A DNA stretch of 64,000 nt from positions 1 through 64,000 of the forward strand of contig JAETQR010000003.1 in assembly GCA_021770615.1 (NCBI GenBank), read 5' to 3'. Numbering within the stretch: position 1 is the stretch's first letter; each line of letters starts with the position of its first letter. Origin of the DNA: Lachnospiraceae bacterium (lineage in GTDB: Bacteria; Bacillota_A; Clostridia; Lachnospirales; Lachnospiraceae). Under the pieces are notes generated by a model that was given only the letters and a program-made list of their open reading frames with translations, searched no databases and was not told where the DNA came from. Shown piece by piece: positions 55,765-64,000 of this stretch. The position numbers were made by a program, and so were the translations under genes.

Positions 55765-56691
55765 TCATCTTAGGTCGCGGTTTCTCAAATTTTCCGCAAT
55801 CTCACTTAACTTTCTCAGACGATGATTCACACCCGATTTTCCAATCGGAGGATCCAACATCTCGCCAAGTTCTTTTAATGATACTTCAGCATGTTCAAGC
55901 CGAAGGTTTGCTATTTCTGCCAGACCCTTAGGAAGTGTTCCAAACCCGGAAGTATCTTTAATGTACTGAATGTCTTCTATCTGTCTCGTGGCAGCAGAAA
56001 CTGTCTTTTTTATGTTAGCAGTCTCACAGTTTACCTGCCTGTTTATGGAATTTCGCATCTCCTTCAGGATCCGCACATTTTCAAATTCCATAAGCGCCAC
56101 ATGTGCTTCTATGACATTTAAAAGCTCCACAATACGCGCCCCATCTTTTAAATAAACAATATAGCTTTTCTTTCTCTCTACGATCTTCGCCTCTATCTCA
56201 AAACTCTCAAGAAGACGGATCACCTCATTTGCTTCCCCCATCGTACCCAAAGCCATTTCAAGATGATATCCCCTGCCCGGATCCGTAACAGACCCACAGG
56301 CGAGAAACAATCCACGCAAAAACGCTCTCTTGCAGCAATTCCTCTGGATTACAAGATCATGAACCAGAATCTTTCCATCCAGTAATTTCAAGGCTTTGCA
56401 AAAAGTCATCGCATCATCTGCATTTAAAATACAGATAAAATACTGATGCCCCCTGACCGACATTTTCAGATTAAAATGAAAGGCTTTCTTAACTAAGATA
56501 GAATATTTTTGGGCAACTGTCAAGTTTTCTGTGACAAATTTCACAGAAAACTTTGTTTTTTCTCCATTTTTCTCACCGGGAACAACATGTCCGCAACAGT
56601 GAAACAAGGCTGCAAGTTCTGCGATCTGGCAATGTCTCGCCTTACTGACATGGCCCCCAAGTTCTTCTTTTACTTTTCCTGAAAACGACAT
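55765..56691 (-). CDS. whiA: DNA-binding protein WhiA
   Basis: A 308-residue protein: N-terminal LAGLIDADG-like domain (KRAFLRGLFLACGSVTDP) and C-terminal HTH (SLKELGEMLDPPIGKSGVNH). In Firmicutes it links cell division and chromosome segregation to metabolism. It overlaps the rapZ stop by 22 bases, indicating coupling. Confidence 0.95.
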   Translation of the reverse strand: MSFSGKVKEELGGHVSKARHCQIAELAALFHCCGHVVPGEKNGEKTKFSVKFVTENLTVAQKYSILVKKAFHFNLKMSVRGHQYFICILNADDAMTFCKALKLLDGKILVHDLVIQRNCCKRAFLRGLFLACGSVTDPGRGYHLEMALGTMGEANEVIRLLESFEIEAKIVERKKSYIVYLKDGARIVELLNVIEAHVALMEFENVRILKEMRNSINRQVNCETANIKKTVSAATRQIEDIQYIKDTSGFGTLPKGLAEIANLRLEHAEVSLKELGEMLDPPIGKSGVNHRLRKLSEIAENLRNRDLR

Positions 56692-57563
56692 ATATTCCTC
56701 AACCTGTCCTTCTCTATATCTCTATGCTCTTTCTTACATCCGTATTCAGAATTTTCATATTCCTTATAGAGAGCATTCGTAAGCGTCACAGAACGGTGTT
56801 TTCCACCCGTACACCCGATCGCGATCACCAACTGGTTCTTTCCCTCAATGATATAATTCGGAATGAGAAAATCAAGCATCTCTTTTAACTTATTCAGAAA
56901 TTCCCCTGCATTGGGAAATTTCATCACATAATCATAAACCTCCTGATCATTTCCGGTAAGAGGCTTTAACTCTTCTACATAGAACGGGTTCGGAAGAAAT
57001 CTGACATCAAAGACAAGATCCGCATCCGTCGGGATCCCATATTTAAAACCAAACGAAACAAACGTCAGATAAAAATTCTGATATTCCTCTTCTTTTAAAA
57101 AGATGCGCTCCAGTTCCTGCTTTAGATCCCGGATCAAAAGAGTGGTCGTATCAATAATATAATCTGCACTGCTCTTTAATTCCGTCAGAAGTTTTCGCTC
57201 TGCCTCGATCCCTGAATCGACCCGTCCCCGTTTCGCAAGAGGATGGACCCGTCTTGTTTCTTTATATCTCTTTACGAGCACCGGTGTTCCGGCCTCAAAG
57301 AAAAGGATTTCAAACTGGTATCCGCTCTCTTTTAGTTCCTTCAATACACTGGCTGTCTCACGGAGCGCATCCTCCCCTACCCGGATATCAAGTCCAAGCG
57401 CCACCCTCTCGATCTGCTCACTGGAATCCTCTGTCAGCTGCATAAAAGTAGGAAGAAGGGATACCGGAAGATTGTCCACACAAAAAAATCCGTCGTCCTC
57501 CAGAATCCTCATCGCCGAAGACCTTCCCGCACCACTCATACCTGTCACGATCACAAAACGCAT
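56670..57563 (-). CDS. rapZ: RNase adapter RapZ-like NTPase
   Basis: A 297-residue P-loop protein (YvcJ/RapZ). MRFVIVTGMSGAGRSS is the Walker A region, with Arg where Lys normally contacts phosphate; VFDVRFLPNPFY and GCTGGKHRSVTLT are the conserved C-terminal motifs. In E. coli RapZ controls GlmS through small RNAs; in Bacillus it binds nucleotide with a less clear role. I start at ATG 57563 (AAAGGA upstream). The whiA start lies 22 bases inside its end. Confidence 0.95.
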   Translation of the reverse strand: MRFVIVTGMSGAGRSSAMRILEDDGFFCVDNLPVSLLPTFMQLTEDSSEQIERVALGLDIRVGEDALRETASVLKELKESGYQFEILFFEAGTPVLVKRYKETRRVHPLAKRGRVDSGIEAERKLLTELKSSADYIIDTTTLLIRDLKQELERIFLKEEEYQNFYLTFVSFGFKYGIPTDADLVFDVRFLPNPFYVEELKPLTGNDQEVYDYVMKFPNAGEFLNKLKEMLDFLIPNYIIEGKNQLVIAIGCTGGKHRSVTLTNALYKEYENSEYGCKKEHRDIEKDRLRNICRFQEK

Positions 57564-57660
57564 GATACCATCCTTTCCTATGCAGTCCACATATATCTCT
57601 TTCCCCAACAGGGAAATAATCTCATTGTAAATCCCACTTCAGCCCGATGCCATCTTTCTG

Positions 57661-58521
57661 TCAGATGATCTTTATTTCCGGCTCAAGCAAAATGCCCGAT
57701 GTCTCATAAACCCGTTTCTGTACATCACGGATCACGTTTTGTACATCCAGAGAAGTAGCGTTCCCACGGTTTATAACAAATCCACAATGCTTCTCCGACA
57801 CCTGTGCATCTCCCAGCCGGTATCCCTTCATACCGGACTCCTCGATCAGCTTTCCGGCAAACTGCCCTTCAGGTCGCTTAAACGTACTGCCCGCACTGGC
57901 AAATTCAAGGGGCTGTTTTTCCCGGCGCCTCGTATTCAGTTCTTTCATCTTTGCCAGTATTTCTTCTTTATCTCCCTTTTTCAGTTCAAATACGGCATCC
58001 AGCACGATATATCCCTTTTTCTGTATAACGCTGCTCCGGTATCCAAGTTGAAGCTGTTCTTTATCAAGCTCCTGCTCTTTTCCGTTCCCATCCAGTACCG
58101 TGGCGCTCACAATACAGTCCCGGATCTCGCCGCCATATGCTCCGGCATTCATCGTGACTGCCCCTCCCAGAGTCCCCGGTATCCCACTTGCAAATTCAAG
58201 ACCTGTGAGCGAATGTCTCGCCGCCGCTCCAGCCAGAGCACTTAAAGAAATTCCCGCCTGTGCCCGGATCCTGCACTCATCCGGAAAGTCCATCCCTTCC
58301 ATGCCGCTTCCGATCTCGATCACGACACCGTTATATCCCTGGTCCGGAAACAGTACATTGCTCCCCTTGCCGATCATGATATACGGAAGTTTCCTCTCCC
58401 CGGCAAACCGGATACTCTCCCTGATCTCTTCTGTACTTTGGGGAATGATATAAAAACGTGCCGCTCCTCCGATGCGGAATGTTGTGTGGGTTCTCATCGG
58501 CTCATTTTCCAGTATACGCAT
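57661..58521 (-). CDS. murB: UDP-N-acetylenolpyruvoylglucosamine reductase
   Basis: A 286-residue FAD enzyme making UDP-MurNAc. NEPMRTHTTFRIGGAARF, SGIPGTLGGAVTMNAGAYGG and FASAGSTFKRP (type I catalytic Ser) are seen, with Glu near the C-terminus (LLEPEIKII). I prefer the second ATG (58521; GGAG 8 bases upstream) over 58539. Between glk and rapZ, in the cell-wall and sugar-signalling block. Confidence 0.95.
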   Translation of the reverse strand: MRILENEPMRTHTTFRIGGAARFYIIPQSTEEIRESIRFAGERKLPYIMIGKGSNVLFPDQGYNGVVIEIGSGMEGMDFPDECRIRAQAGISLSALAGAAARHSLTGLEFASGIPGTLGGAVTMNAGAYGGEIRDCIVSATVLDGNGKEQELDKEQLQLGYRSSVIQKKGYIVLDAVFELKKGDKEEILAKMKELNTRRREKQPLEFASAGSTFKRPEGQFAGKLIEESGMKGYRLGDAQVSEKHCGFVINRGNATSLDVQNVIRDVQKRVYETSGILLEPEIKII

Positions 58522-58553
58522 CCTATTTTCTCCATTCATATTTTACTGATATT

Positions 58554-59474
58554 TTACAAAACCATGCGTACAGCGCCGTAAATCCCCGCATCATTTCCCA
58601 ACTCAGCAAGATGGAATTTTTTATCCCTCAGCGCATACAACACATTATCATTATAATACTTCTCAATATTTTTTATGATAACATCTCCTGCTTTTGAAAC
58701 TCCGCCACCGATCACAAACGCTTCCGGATCTACAACACATGAGACATTTGCAAGCGCAACACCGAGATATTTTGCGAATTGATCCACGATATATAAGCAG
58801 TAACTGTCGTCTGCTTTTGCACCGTCAAATACATCCTTTGCGGTAATCTCATCAAGTACTGCCAGACAGGAATCCTGCCTTAACTCCTTTTTCGCCATCC
58901 GCACAATACCGGTCGCCGATGAATATTGCTCCAGGCATCCTCTTCCACCACAGCCACACACCTCGGTCTCTCCCAGATTTACTTTTATATGGCCAATCTC
59001 CCCGCCTGCTCCCATCGAACCGGTGAGAATTTTCCCTCCCAGTATGACGCCGCCACCGACTCCGGTTCCCAGTGTGACCATGACAATATTGTCATATCCT
59101 CTCCCACCGCCTCTCCACATCTCTCCGAGTGCGGCCACATTCGCATCATTGCCAATTTTCACATTACCCACACCAGTCAGATCGATCACTTTATCCTTCA
59201 CATTAAATACAGGCCATGGGATATTGGGGCATTTCAAAACGATTCCGTCATCTGTGACAGGCCCGGGGATACCGATTCCGATTCCCATGATATTTCCGTC
59301 CCGTTCCGCTCTTTTTTTCTCGATACTCTCGGCCACATCCGGGAGGATATTCTGTCCCTCATTTTCAATTCTTGTCTTTATCTCCCATTTTTCCACAAGC
59401 TCCCCTGTACGGGAAAACATACCGAGTTTTACCGTCGTCCCTCCAATATCCGCTCCGATGTAATATTTATCCAT
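58554..59474 (-). CDS. glk: ROK-family glucokinase
   Basis: A 306-residue glucose kinase. GADIGGTTVKLG is the phosphate-1 motif, GNDANVAALGE the phosphate-2 region, and CGCGGRGCLEQYSS the ROK zinc motif. It overlaps the hprK stop by one base (TAATG). Lies with hprK and the HPr-like gene, so the cluster joins glucose phosphorylation to its regulation. Confidence 0.95.
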   Translation of the reverse strand: MDKYYIGADIGGTTVKLGMFSRTGELVEKWEIKTRIENEGQNILPDVAESIEKKRAERDGNIMGIGIGIPGPVTDDGIVLKCPNIPWPVFNVKDKVIDLTGVGNVKIGNDANVAALGEMWRGGGRGYDNIVMVTLGTGVGGGVILGGKILTGSMGAGGEIGHIKVNLGETEVCGCGGRGCLEQYSSATGIVRMAKKELRQDSCLAVLDEITAKDVFDGAKADDSYCLYIVDQFAKYLGVALANVSCVVDPEAFVIGGGVSKAGDVIIKNIEKYYNDNVLYALRDKKFHLAELGNDAGIYGAVRMVL

Positions 59475-60394
59475 TATTGTTCCAATCCTTTCGTCACTCT
59501 GTTATAAAGCTCCATCGCCGCATTGTATCCCATCTTTTTCTGACGGAAATTAACAGCTGCTGATTCGCATATGATCGCCACATTTCTTCCCGGCCGGATC
59601 GGTATCGAATGACATACAACTTTATTTCCGAGATACTCGATAAAATCCTCTTCCAGTCCCATCCGGTCATATTCCTGATCCCGGTTCCACTCCTCAAGCT
59701 TGATGACCAGATCGATCGACTGGGTATTTTTTACACTTTCTACACCAAACAGCGCTTTGGCATCGATGATACCGATTCCCCTTAATTCAATAAAATGTCT
59801 TGTAATATCCGGTGCCGTACCGATCAGTGTCTCATCGCTGACCTTTTTGATCTCCACCACATCATCGGACACAAGACGGTGTCCCCTGTGAATCAGTTCC
59901 AATGCCACCTCACTCTTACCGATACCACTCTCTCCGGTAATCAAAACTCCCTCTCCATAAATATCTACAAGTACCCCATGTATGCTGATGCGCGGCGCCA
60001 GCTCGACCTTCAACCACCGGTTTAACTCGGAAGAGAAAGAAGAGGTTGTCTGCTTTGTCTTCAGGATCGGAACCCCATACTCAGAAGCAAGTTTCAGGAA
60101 CGCATCCGGCACTTCGATGTCCCGGCAGAATACAATGCACGGGACTTTATAAGACATGATCCGTCCCATCATCTCCAGACTATAATCCATCCCCTGTTTT
60201 TCCATATACGTATTTTCTACATGCCCGATGATCTGAACCCTGTGATGGTCAAAATAATCAAAAAACCCCGCAAGCTGAAGAGCCGGCCGGTTCACATCCG
60301 ACTGCGTGATCTCGATCTGGTCAAGTTCCACATCCGGCGTAAGACACATCAGATTCATTTTATCGATACAATCCTGCAGCGCAACTTTATACAT
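59474..60394 (-). CDS. hprK: HPr kinase/phosphorylase
   Basis: A 306-residue bifunctional enzyme phosphorylating or dephosphorylating Ser46 of HPr/Crh. Walker A ITGESGIGKSEVALEL near residue 155, ELRGIGIIDAKALFG, and PIRPGRNVA are diagnostic. First gene of the block ending with the His-less HPr-like protein. Confidence 0.96.
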   Translation of the reverse strand: MYKVALQDCIDKMNLMCLTPDVELDQIEITQSDVNRPALQLAGFFDYFDHHRVQIIGHVENTYMEKQGMDYSLEMMGRIMSYKVPCIVFCRDIEVPDAFLKLASEYGVPILKTKQTTSSFSSELNRWLKVELAPRISIHGVLVDIYGEGVLITGESGIGKSEVALELIHRGHRLVSDDVVEIKKVSDETLIGTAPDITRHFIELRGIGIIDAKALFGVESVKNTQSIDLVIKLEEWNRDQEYDRMGLEEDFIEYLGNKVVCHSIPIRPGRNVAIICESAAVNFRQKKMGYNAAMELYNRVTKGLEQ

Positions 60395-60495
60395 GCATAC
60401 ACCTCTTTCCTTTTAAATAAAAAACGAAACCTCTGTGAATATTATAACCGCATCTCGCATTTAAGTCAATTCACAAAGGTCCCGTTACACGGAAA

Positions 60496-61326
60496 TCAAT
60501 TTTCCGTAGATTCGTTAAATAAATATTGATATTTCCTTCTCTGTCTCCGGATGATCGTCTGTACTCTCTGTTTGATCTCCTCCGGATAATACGGTTCATC
60601 TGCTAACAACTGCTCTACCACTTTATTGTCAAAACAAAACTGAAGCTGCCTGCCATACAGATCTTCTACGATATCCAGCTGCTCATCAAAATCCCGGCAG
60701 ATCGTCTTTGCCTCTGCCTCCTGCATCATCTCTTCTACTGCCCCCGTCATCGGGTAATCTACTCTGAAGTCCGATAACAGGGCCGCTCCATTATCAAAGA
60801 CCGGGCAATAGTGATATTCCCCCAATTCATCCTGCAATACAGCTATATTATGCGTATGCCTGTCTTCATTGAGAAAAAATGTGTCCACTGTCAGCAGTTT
60901 GCCCAGATAAGTACCAAATTCCCTGAGTCCCGTTATTCTGGCTGTCTGTTCCGCCAGAAAATAAACCCTTTCCGTATGGTCATTTATGGAATATATCGCC
61001 TTATTCAGGCTTTCCCCATATAAGCTCTGAAACAATCTCTCTAACGTGATCAGTTTCCATCCCTCCGGAAGAAAATTGCGGCTTTTACAGCCAGGATACT
61101 GATTTCGTTTATACCGTATCATCTCCGTCTGGTAGGACACATACTCCTCCGGTTCCAGACTGCTGTAAGAAAGTAAAACAGATATAAGATATTCTGACAG
61201 TCCCTCATACCCCATCGAATCTGCTTTATACCAGTTTCCTTCATTTTCCCATTTCAACTGATTCCCTTTCGAGGACTGTCTGTTATCTTCCCTCATATTT
61301 TGTTCAAACAGCTCTACCATGACCAT
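60496..61326 (-). CDS. HipA-like kinase toxin
   Basis: About 276 residues. SKGNQLKWENEGNWYKAD and MGYEGLSEYL form a HipA-like nucleotide site; the catalytic loop is TFFLNEDRHTHNIAVL and the metal segment PVFDNGAALLSD, both intact. The start at 61326 shares its A with the HTH gene stop (TGATG), so the two are coupled; a second ATG at 61320 is also possible. In this family the kinase is a growth-inhibiting toxin and the HTH partner its antitoxin and repressor. It lies next to hprK. Confidence 0.85.
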   Translation of the reverse strand: MVMVELFEQNMREDNRQSSKGNQLKWENEGNWYKADSMGYEGLSEYLISVLLSYSSLEPEEYVSYQTEMIRYKRNQYPGCKSRNFLPEGWKLITLERLFQSLYGESLNKAIYSINDHTERVYFLAEQTARITGLREFGTYLGKLLTVDTFFLNEDRHTHNIAVLQDELGEYHYCPVFDNGAALLSDFRVDYPMTGAVEEMMQEAEAKTICRDFDEQLDIVEDLYGRQLQFCFDNKVVEQLLADEPYYPEEIKQRVQTIIRRQRRKYQYLFNESTEN

Positions 61327-61865
61327 CACCTCTCGATACGGATCCAGCAATCATCCTCTGCCATTTTCCCTTGTGTTTTTTCAATGATCATAAACGGATC
61401 ATAAAATGGCAGATCCAGTTCCTTTAGGATCAGTTTCATCTTATCCCTGCTCCTCGGAAAACATCTGGACTCCAGAAACTCCTCATATTCTTCAAATGAT
61501 GGATGCTCTTTCTTTCCAAAGGCTCTCTGGATATAATCACGAGTATAATTATATATTTTTATTCTTTTCTGCCTCTCATCCACATCAATGATCGTACATA
61601 CTTTATTTCCTGACATATACCAAAGCCGTAACGGATATGTCTTTTCGGGAACAATGAGTTCCTCTTCTATCTGCGGATGTTCATTTAACATTTTTACAAG
61701 TGTCACGATCGGGCCATTGATTTCCCGGTCTCCCTTTTCCCAACGCTCGATCGTCTTCACCGAGACATTTGCCAGCTCTGCAAACTCTGCCTGGGTTAAT
61801 TGAAGCTTCTTACGGATTTCTTTGATTTCTTTTGCCGTCACAACATCTGAAACTACATATTTCAT
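61326..61865 (-). CDS. XRE-family HTH antitoxin/repressor (HipB-like)
   Basis: A 179-residue protein. An N-terminal HTH (TAKEIKEIRKKLQLTQAEFA, VSVKTIERWEKG) is followed by an unassigned C-terminal domain (RLWYMSGNKVCTIIDVDE, ESRCFPRSRDKMKLILKELD). The start at 61865 follows GGGGGA. Two identical-consensus palindromes in its promoter are natural targets for it. Overlaps the HipA-like toxin by one base. Confidence 0.88.
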   Translation of the reverse strand: MKYVVSDVVTAKEIKEIRKKLQLTQAEFAELANVSVKTIERWEKGDREINGPIVTLVKMLNEHPQIEEELIVPEKTYPLRLWYMSGNKVCTIIDVDERQKRIKIYNYTRDYIQRAFGKKEHPSFEEYEEFLESRCFPRSRDKMKLILKELDLPFYDPFMIIEKTQGKMAEDDCWIRIER

Positions 61866-61923
61866 CGTATAGAATCCCCCATTTCTGCAAAAGATATTTG
61901 TAGTATTTCCGTGATCTGCTTTT

Positions 61924-61952
61924 ATTATACCCTCAATATGAGGGTATGTCAA
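61924..61952 (-). promoter_or_regulatory. consensus sigma-A promoter with operator in the spacer
   Basis: On the minus strand TTGACA (61947-61952), exactly 17 bases, TATAAT (61924-61929). The spacer is the palindrome TACCCTCA-TAT-TGAGGG, so a bound dimer would block RNA polymerase. It drives the HTH/HipA-like pair. Confidence 0.9.
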
Positions 61953-61961
61953 GTATATTAC

Positions 61962-61978
61962 ACCCTCATATTGAGGGT
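61962..61978 (-). promoter_or_regulatory. second operator palindrome of the HipBA-like unit
   Basis: ACCCTCA-TAT-TGAGGGT, the same 7-base arms as the first site (61927-61947), centred 33 bases away, about three helical turns. It is just upstream of the -35, fitting cooperative binding by the HTH protein. Confidence 0.85.
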
Positions 61979-62005
61979 TTTTCTCTTTTATTCAACATTG
62001 TTGTA

Positions 62006-63073
62006 CTAATTCGCCATAACTTCCTTCCACTTCGTATTATAAATTTCATCCACCTCTGCTCCCAGATACTGGAACGACTCACAGTTTGTCAGAGAATCAA
62101 GCGGAGGAAATGCGATCGCACTATTCCGGTACTCCTCTTCTTCGATCAGCTTCCTTCCCTCTTCATTCGGGATCGAATATGTGATAAAATCAAAGTTCAT
62201 TTTCGCAATTTCAGGACGGCACTGGAAATCAAGGAACTTCTCTGCATTTTCTTTATTCTTCGCCCCTTTCGGAATGACCCATGAATCAAACCACAGATTG
62301 CTCCCCTCTTTCGGTACTACGTATTCCAGATCCGGATTTTCCTTCTGGCACGTAAGCGCCTCTCCGGAATAAATAACACCGATCGCCGCCTCGTTCCCGA
62401 TCATCTTATCCCTGACCTCATCGACGACATACGCCTGCACCACACCGGATTTTTTCTGCTCAATCAGCTTTTGTTTGGCCTGCTCCAGCTCATTTTCATC
62501 CGTGCTGTTCAGAGAATAGCCAAGATATTTTAACGTAATACCAAACGCATCCCTCACACTCTTCTGCATGAGGATATTATCCTTATATTTCTCATCCCAC
62601 AAAATCCCCCAGCTGTCGACCGGTTCCTTTACGACCGTTTTATTATAAAGGATTCCCACCGTGCCCCAAAGATATGGGATACTATATTTATTTTCAGGAT
62701 CAAATGCCTTACTTGCCTCCATGTACTCCGGACTGATATTTTTGATACCCGGCACATTGTCAAAATTGATCTCCTCCAAAAGCCCCTCCCCGATCATCCG
62801 CTGCACCATATAATCCGACGGACAGACGAGGTCGTAGTCAGCCGCACCATTTGCAATGATCGGATACATGACTTCATTTGTCTCATATTCATCATAGATC
62901 ACTTTGATCCCGGTCTCCTCCTCAAACATCTGGACAGCCTCCGGGTCAAAATACTCACCCCAGTTATAAATATAAAGTTCCCCGGCAGATGCATCGCCCC
63001 CGGAACTCCCACATGCGGTCAGGCAGCCCACCACAAGACTCATCATACAAACAATCGCAATTATCCGTTTCAT
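62006..63073 (-). CDS. potD: spermidine/putrescine ABC transporter substrate-binding lipoprotein
   Basis: A 355-residue lipoprotein: lipobox LTACGSSG, then YIYNWGEYFDPEAVQMFEEETG, the PotD/PotF start, and SDYMVQRMI, YLWGTVGILYNKT. Binds polyamine outside the membrane. The start at 63073 follows GGAGG. Downstream of potC by 43 bases. Confidence 0.95.
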   Translation of the reverse strand: MKRIIAIVCMMSLVVGCLTACGSSGGDASAGELYIYNWGEYFDPEAVQMFEEETGIKVIYDEYETNEVMYPIIANGAADYDLVCPSDYMVQRMIGEGLLEEINFDNVPGIKNISPEYMEASKAFDPENKYSIPYLWGTVGILYNKTVVKEPVDSWGILWDEKYKDNILMQKSVRDAFGITLKYLGYSLNSTDENELEQAKQKLIEQKKSGVVQAYVVDEVRDKMIGNEAAIGVIYSGEALTCQKENPDLEYVVPKEGSNLWFDSWVIPKGAKNKENAEKFLDFQCRPEIAKMNFDFITYSIPNEEGRKLIEEEEYRNSAIAFPPLDSLTNCESFQYLGAEVDEIYNTKWKEVMAN

Positions 63074-63116
63074 TTTTTCCTCCATTCATATCCGTTTTTA
63101 TACAAAACACAAATCC

Positions 63117-63938
63117 TTATTTTCCCACTTTTTCTTTCACTGCAGACTGACGCCGGTCTGTCCTGCGGTTCACAAGGATGAGCATGACAAATACAACCAC
63201 AAACATGATCGTAGACAGCGCATAGATCTCCGGCTTGATCCCCTTCCTGACTTCCGCATATATCTTTGTTGAAAGCGTATCGATCCCGACGCCTTTCGTA
63301 AAATGTGTGATGACAAAATCATCCAGCGACATCGTAAAAGAAAGCAAAAAGCCAGTCAGGATCCCCGGCAGGATATCCGGGAAGATCACTTTTAAAAAGG
63401 CATACTGCTTCGACGCCCCCAGATCCAGAGCCGCCTCGTACACGCTCTTATTCATCTGTTTTAGTTTCGGCAGGACACTCAGCACCACATACGGAAGATT
63501 AAACGTAATATGTGCAAATAACACGCTGCTGAATCCCATTTTATAATTCAGGGCAATAAATAGAAGCATCAAAGAAATCCCTGTCACGATATCGGCGTTG
63601 AGCATCGGGATATTTGTAACTGTCATCAGTATCATACGCGGCAGACGCTTCATCCGGTTCATTGCAAATGCTGCAACTGTGCCAAGTATCGTCGCCGCCA
63701 GTGCCGAAACAAATGCCAGTAAGAGTGTCGTCCAGAGCGCCTCCATGATCTCACGGGAAGAAAACAGGCTCTCATACCATTTCAGGCTGAATCCGCCCCA
63801 CTTCCCCCGAAACTTCGATTCATTAAACGATAGTACCATAAGAGTCACGATCGGCCCATATAAAAATACAAAGATAAAAAACAGATAGATTTTTCCGCCA
63901 GCGCGGGCTATTTTTTTCTTTCTGCCATGTTTTACCAT
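63117..63938 (-). CDS. potC: spermidine/putrescine ABC transporter permease
   Basis: A 273-residue permease with about six membrane helices and the EAA loop (EAALDLGASKQYAFLKVIFPDILPG). Partner of PotB in the PotABCD polyamine importer. Its ATG overlaps the potB stop by 7 bases. Confidence 0.95.
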   Translation of the reverse strand: MVKHGRKKKIARAGGKIYLFFIFVFLYGPIVTLMVLSFNESKFRGKWGGFSLKWYESLFSSREIMEALWTTLLLAFVSALAATILGTVAAFAMNRMKRLPRMILMTVTNIPMLNADIVTGISLMLLFIALNYKMGFSSVLFAHITFNLPYVVLSVLPKLKQMNKSVYEAALDLGASKQYAFLKVIFPDILPGILTGFLLSFTMSLDDFVITHFTKGVGIDTLSTKIYAEVRKGIKPEIYALSTIMFVVVFVMLILVNRRTDRRQSAVKEKVGK

Positions 63939-64000
63939 ATCGCAGCCCCCTCTCCGTCCTTGTCATAGCGGGACATGATCGCCATGCTCCCAAGCACAAG
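63932..64000 (-). CDS. potB: 3' end of a PotB-like permease gene (partial)
   Basis: The last 22 codons, ending MSRYDKDGEGAAIW and TAA at 63932-63934, overlapping potC by 7 bases. The product is inferred only from its place before potC; the rest is outside the window. Confidence 0.6.
   Translation of the reverse strand, partial: LVLGSMAIMSRYDKDGEGAAIW

Overview
The window reads as chromosomal DNA of a spore-forming, low-to-moderate G+C member of the Clostridia, most likely Lachnospiraceae. The basis is the spoIIA sporulation operon, the hprK-glk-murB-rapZ-whiA-HPr block followed by dnaE and pfkA, a DUF6465 protein, a high-cysteine 'HCB'-type protein and a T-box leader on valS. This is inferred from protein families and gene order; no database search was run. 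About 50 genes lie on the minus strand, and plus-strand genes are found only at 0.1-1.6, 12.0-12.2, 13.9-15.2, 48-49.3 and 50.2-50.4 kb.

Layout. 0.1-8.1 kb is accessory: a secreted protein and a lipoprotein, two separate MNT-HEPN toxin-antitoxin pairs, a 947-residue lectin/Ig-like/cysteine-peptidase-like exoprotein, a NADAR protein, and debris that includes the N-terminal piece of a tyrosine recombinase and a broken fibronectin-III gene. 8.2-13.7 kb carries purF, purC, a GH3-like lipoprotein with altered catalytic motifs, a Gly/Cys-rich small protein and aroC. 13.9-15.2 kb is a CheX-like/CheY pair. 15.4-20.8 kb is a two-protein ABC exporter with a LytTR two-component system. 20.9-30.9 kb carries lysC, an apgM-type gene (candidate homoserine kinase), hom, cheW, prfB, secA, hpf and a methyltransferase, with a DnaA-box cluster between the last two. 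30.9-36.2 kb is a ydjGHI-like membrane-stress operon and an alpha-galactosidase. 36.3-39.7 kb has tRNA-Arg, spoIIAA-AB-sigF and a TPR membrane protein. 39.8-44.7 kb holds a HipA-like kinase with a novel-looking partner, and valS with its T-box. 44.7-51.6 kb holds an MCP, a metalloprotease, an aspartate aminotransferase and pfkA. 51.8-60.4 kb runs from dnaE through the HPr-like/whiA/rapZ/murB/glk/hprK block. 60.5-62 kb is a second HipA-like toxin with its HTH regulator, and 62-64 kb is potBCD.

The most interesting signals are: (1) four long intergenic hairpins whose outer stems are unrelated but whose apical ~29-30 bases are nearly identical; (2) a kinase gene adjoining a protein that appears to fuse a HipS/HipA-N1-like domain to a degenerate serine-recombinase fold with HTH, resembling a rearranged HipBST system; (3) a consensus promoter whose 17-bp spacer is filled by an operator palindrome ahead of the second HipA-like module; (4) an HPr-like protein lacking the phosphocarrier histidine but keeping the regulatory serine, in the HPr kinase gene block; (5) four same-orientation DnaA boxes far from any dnaA gene.
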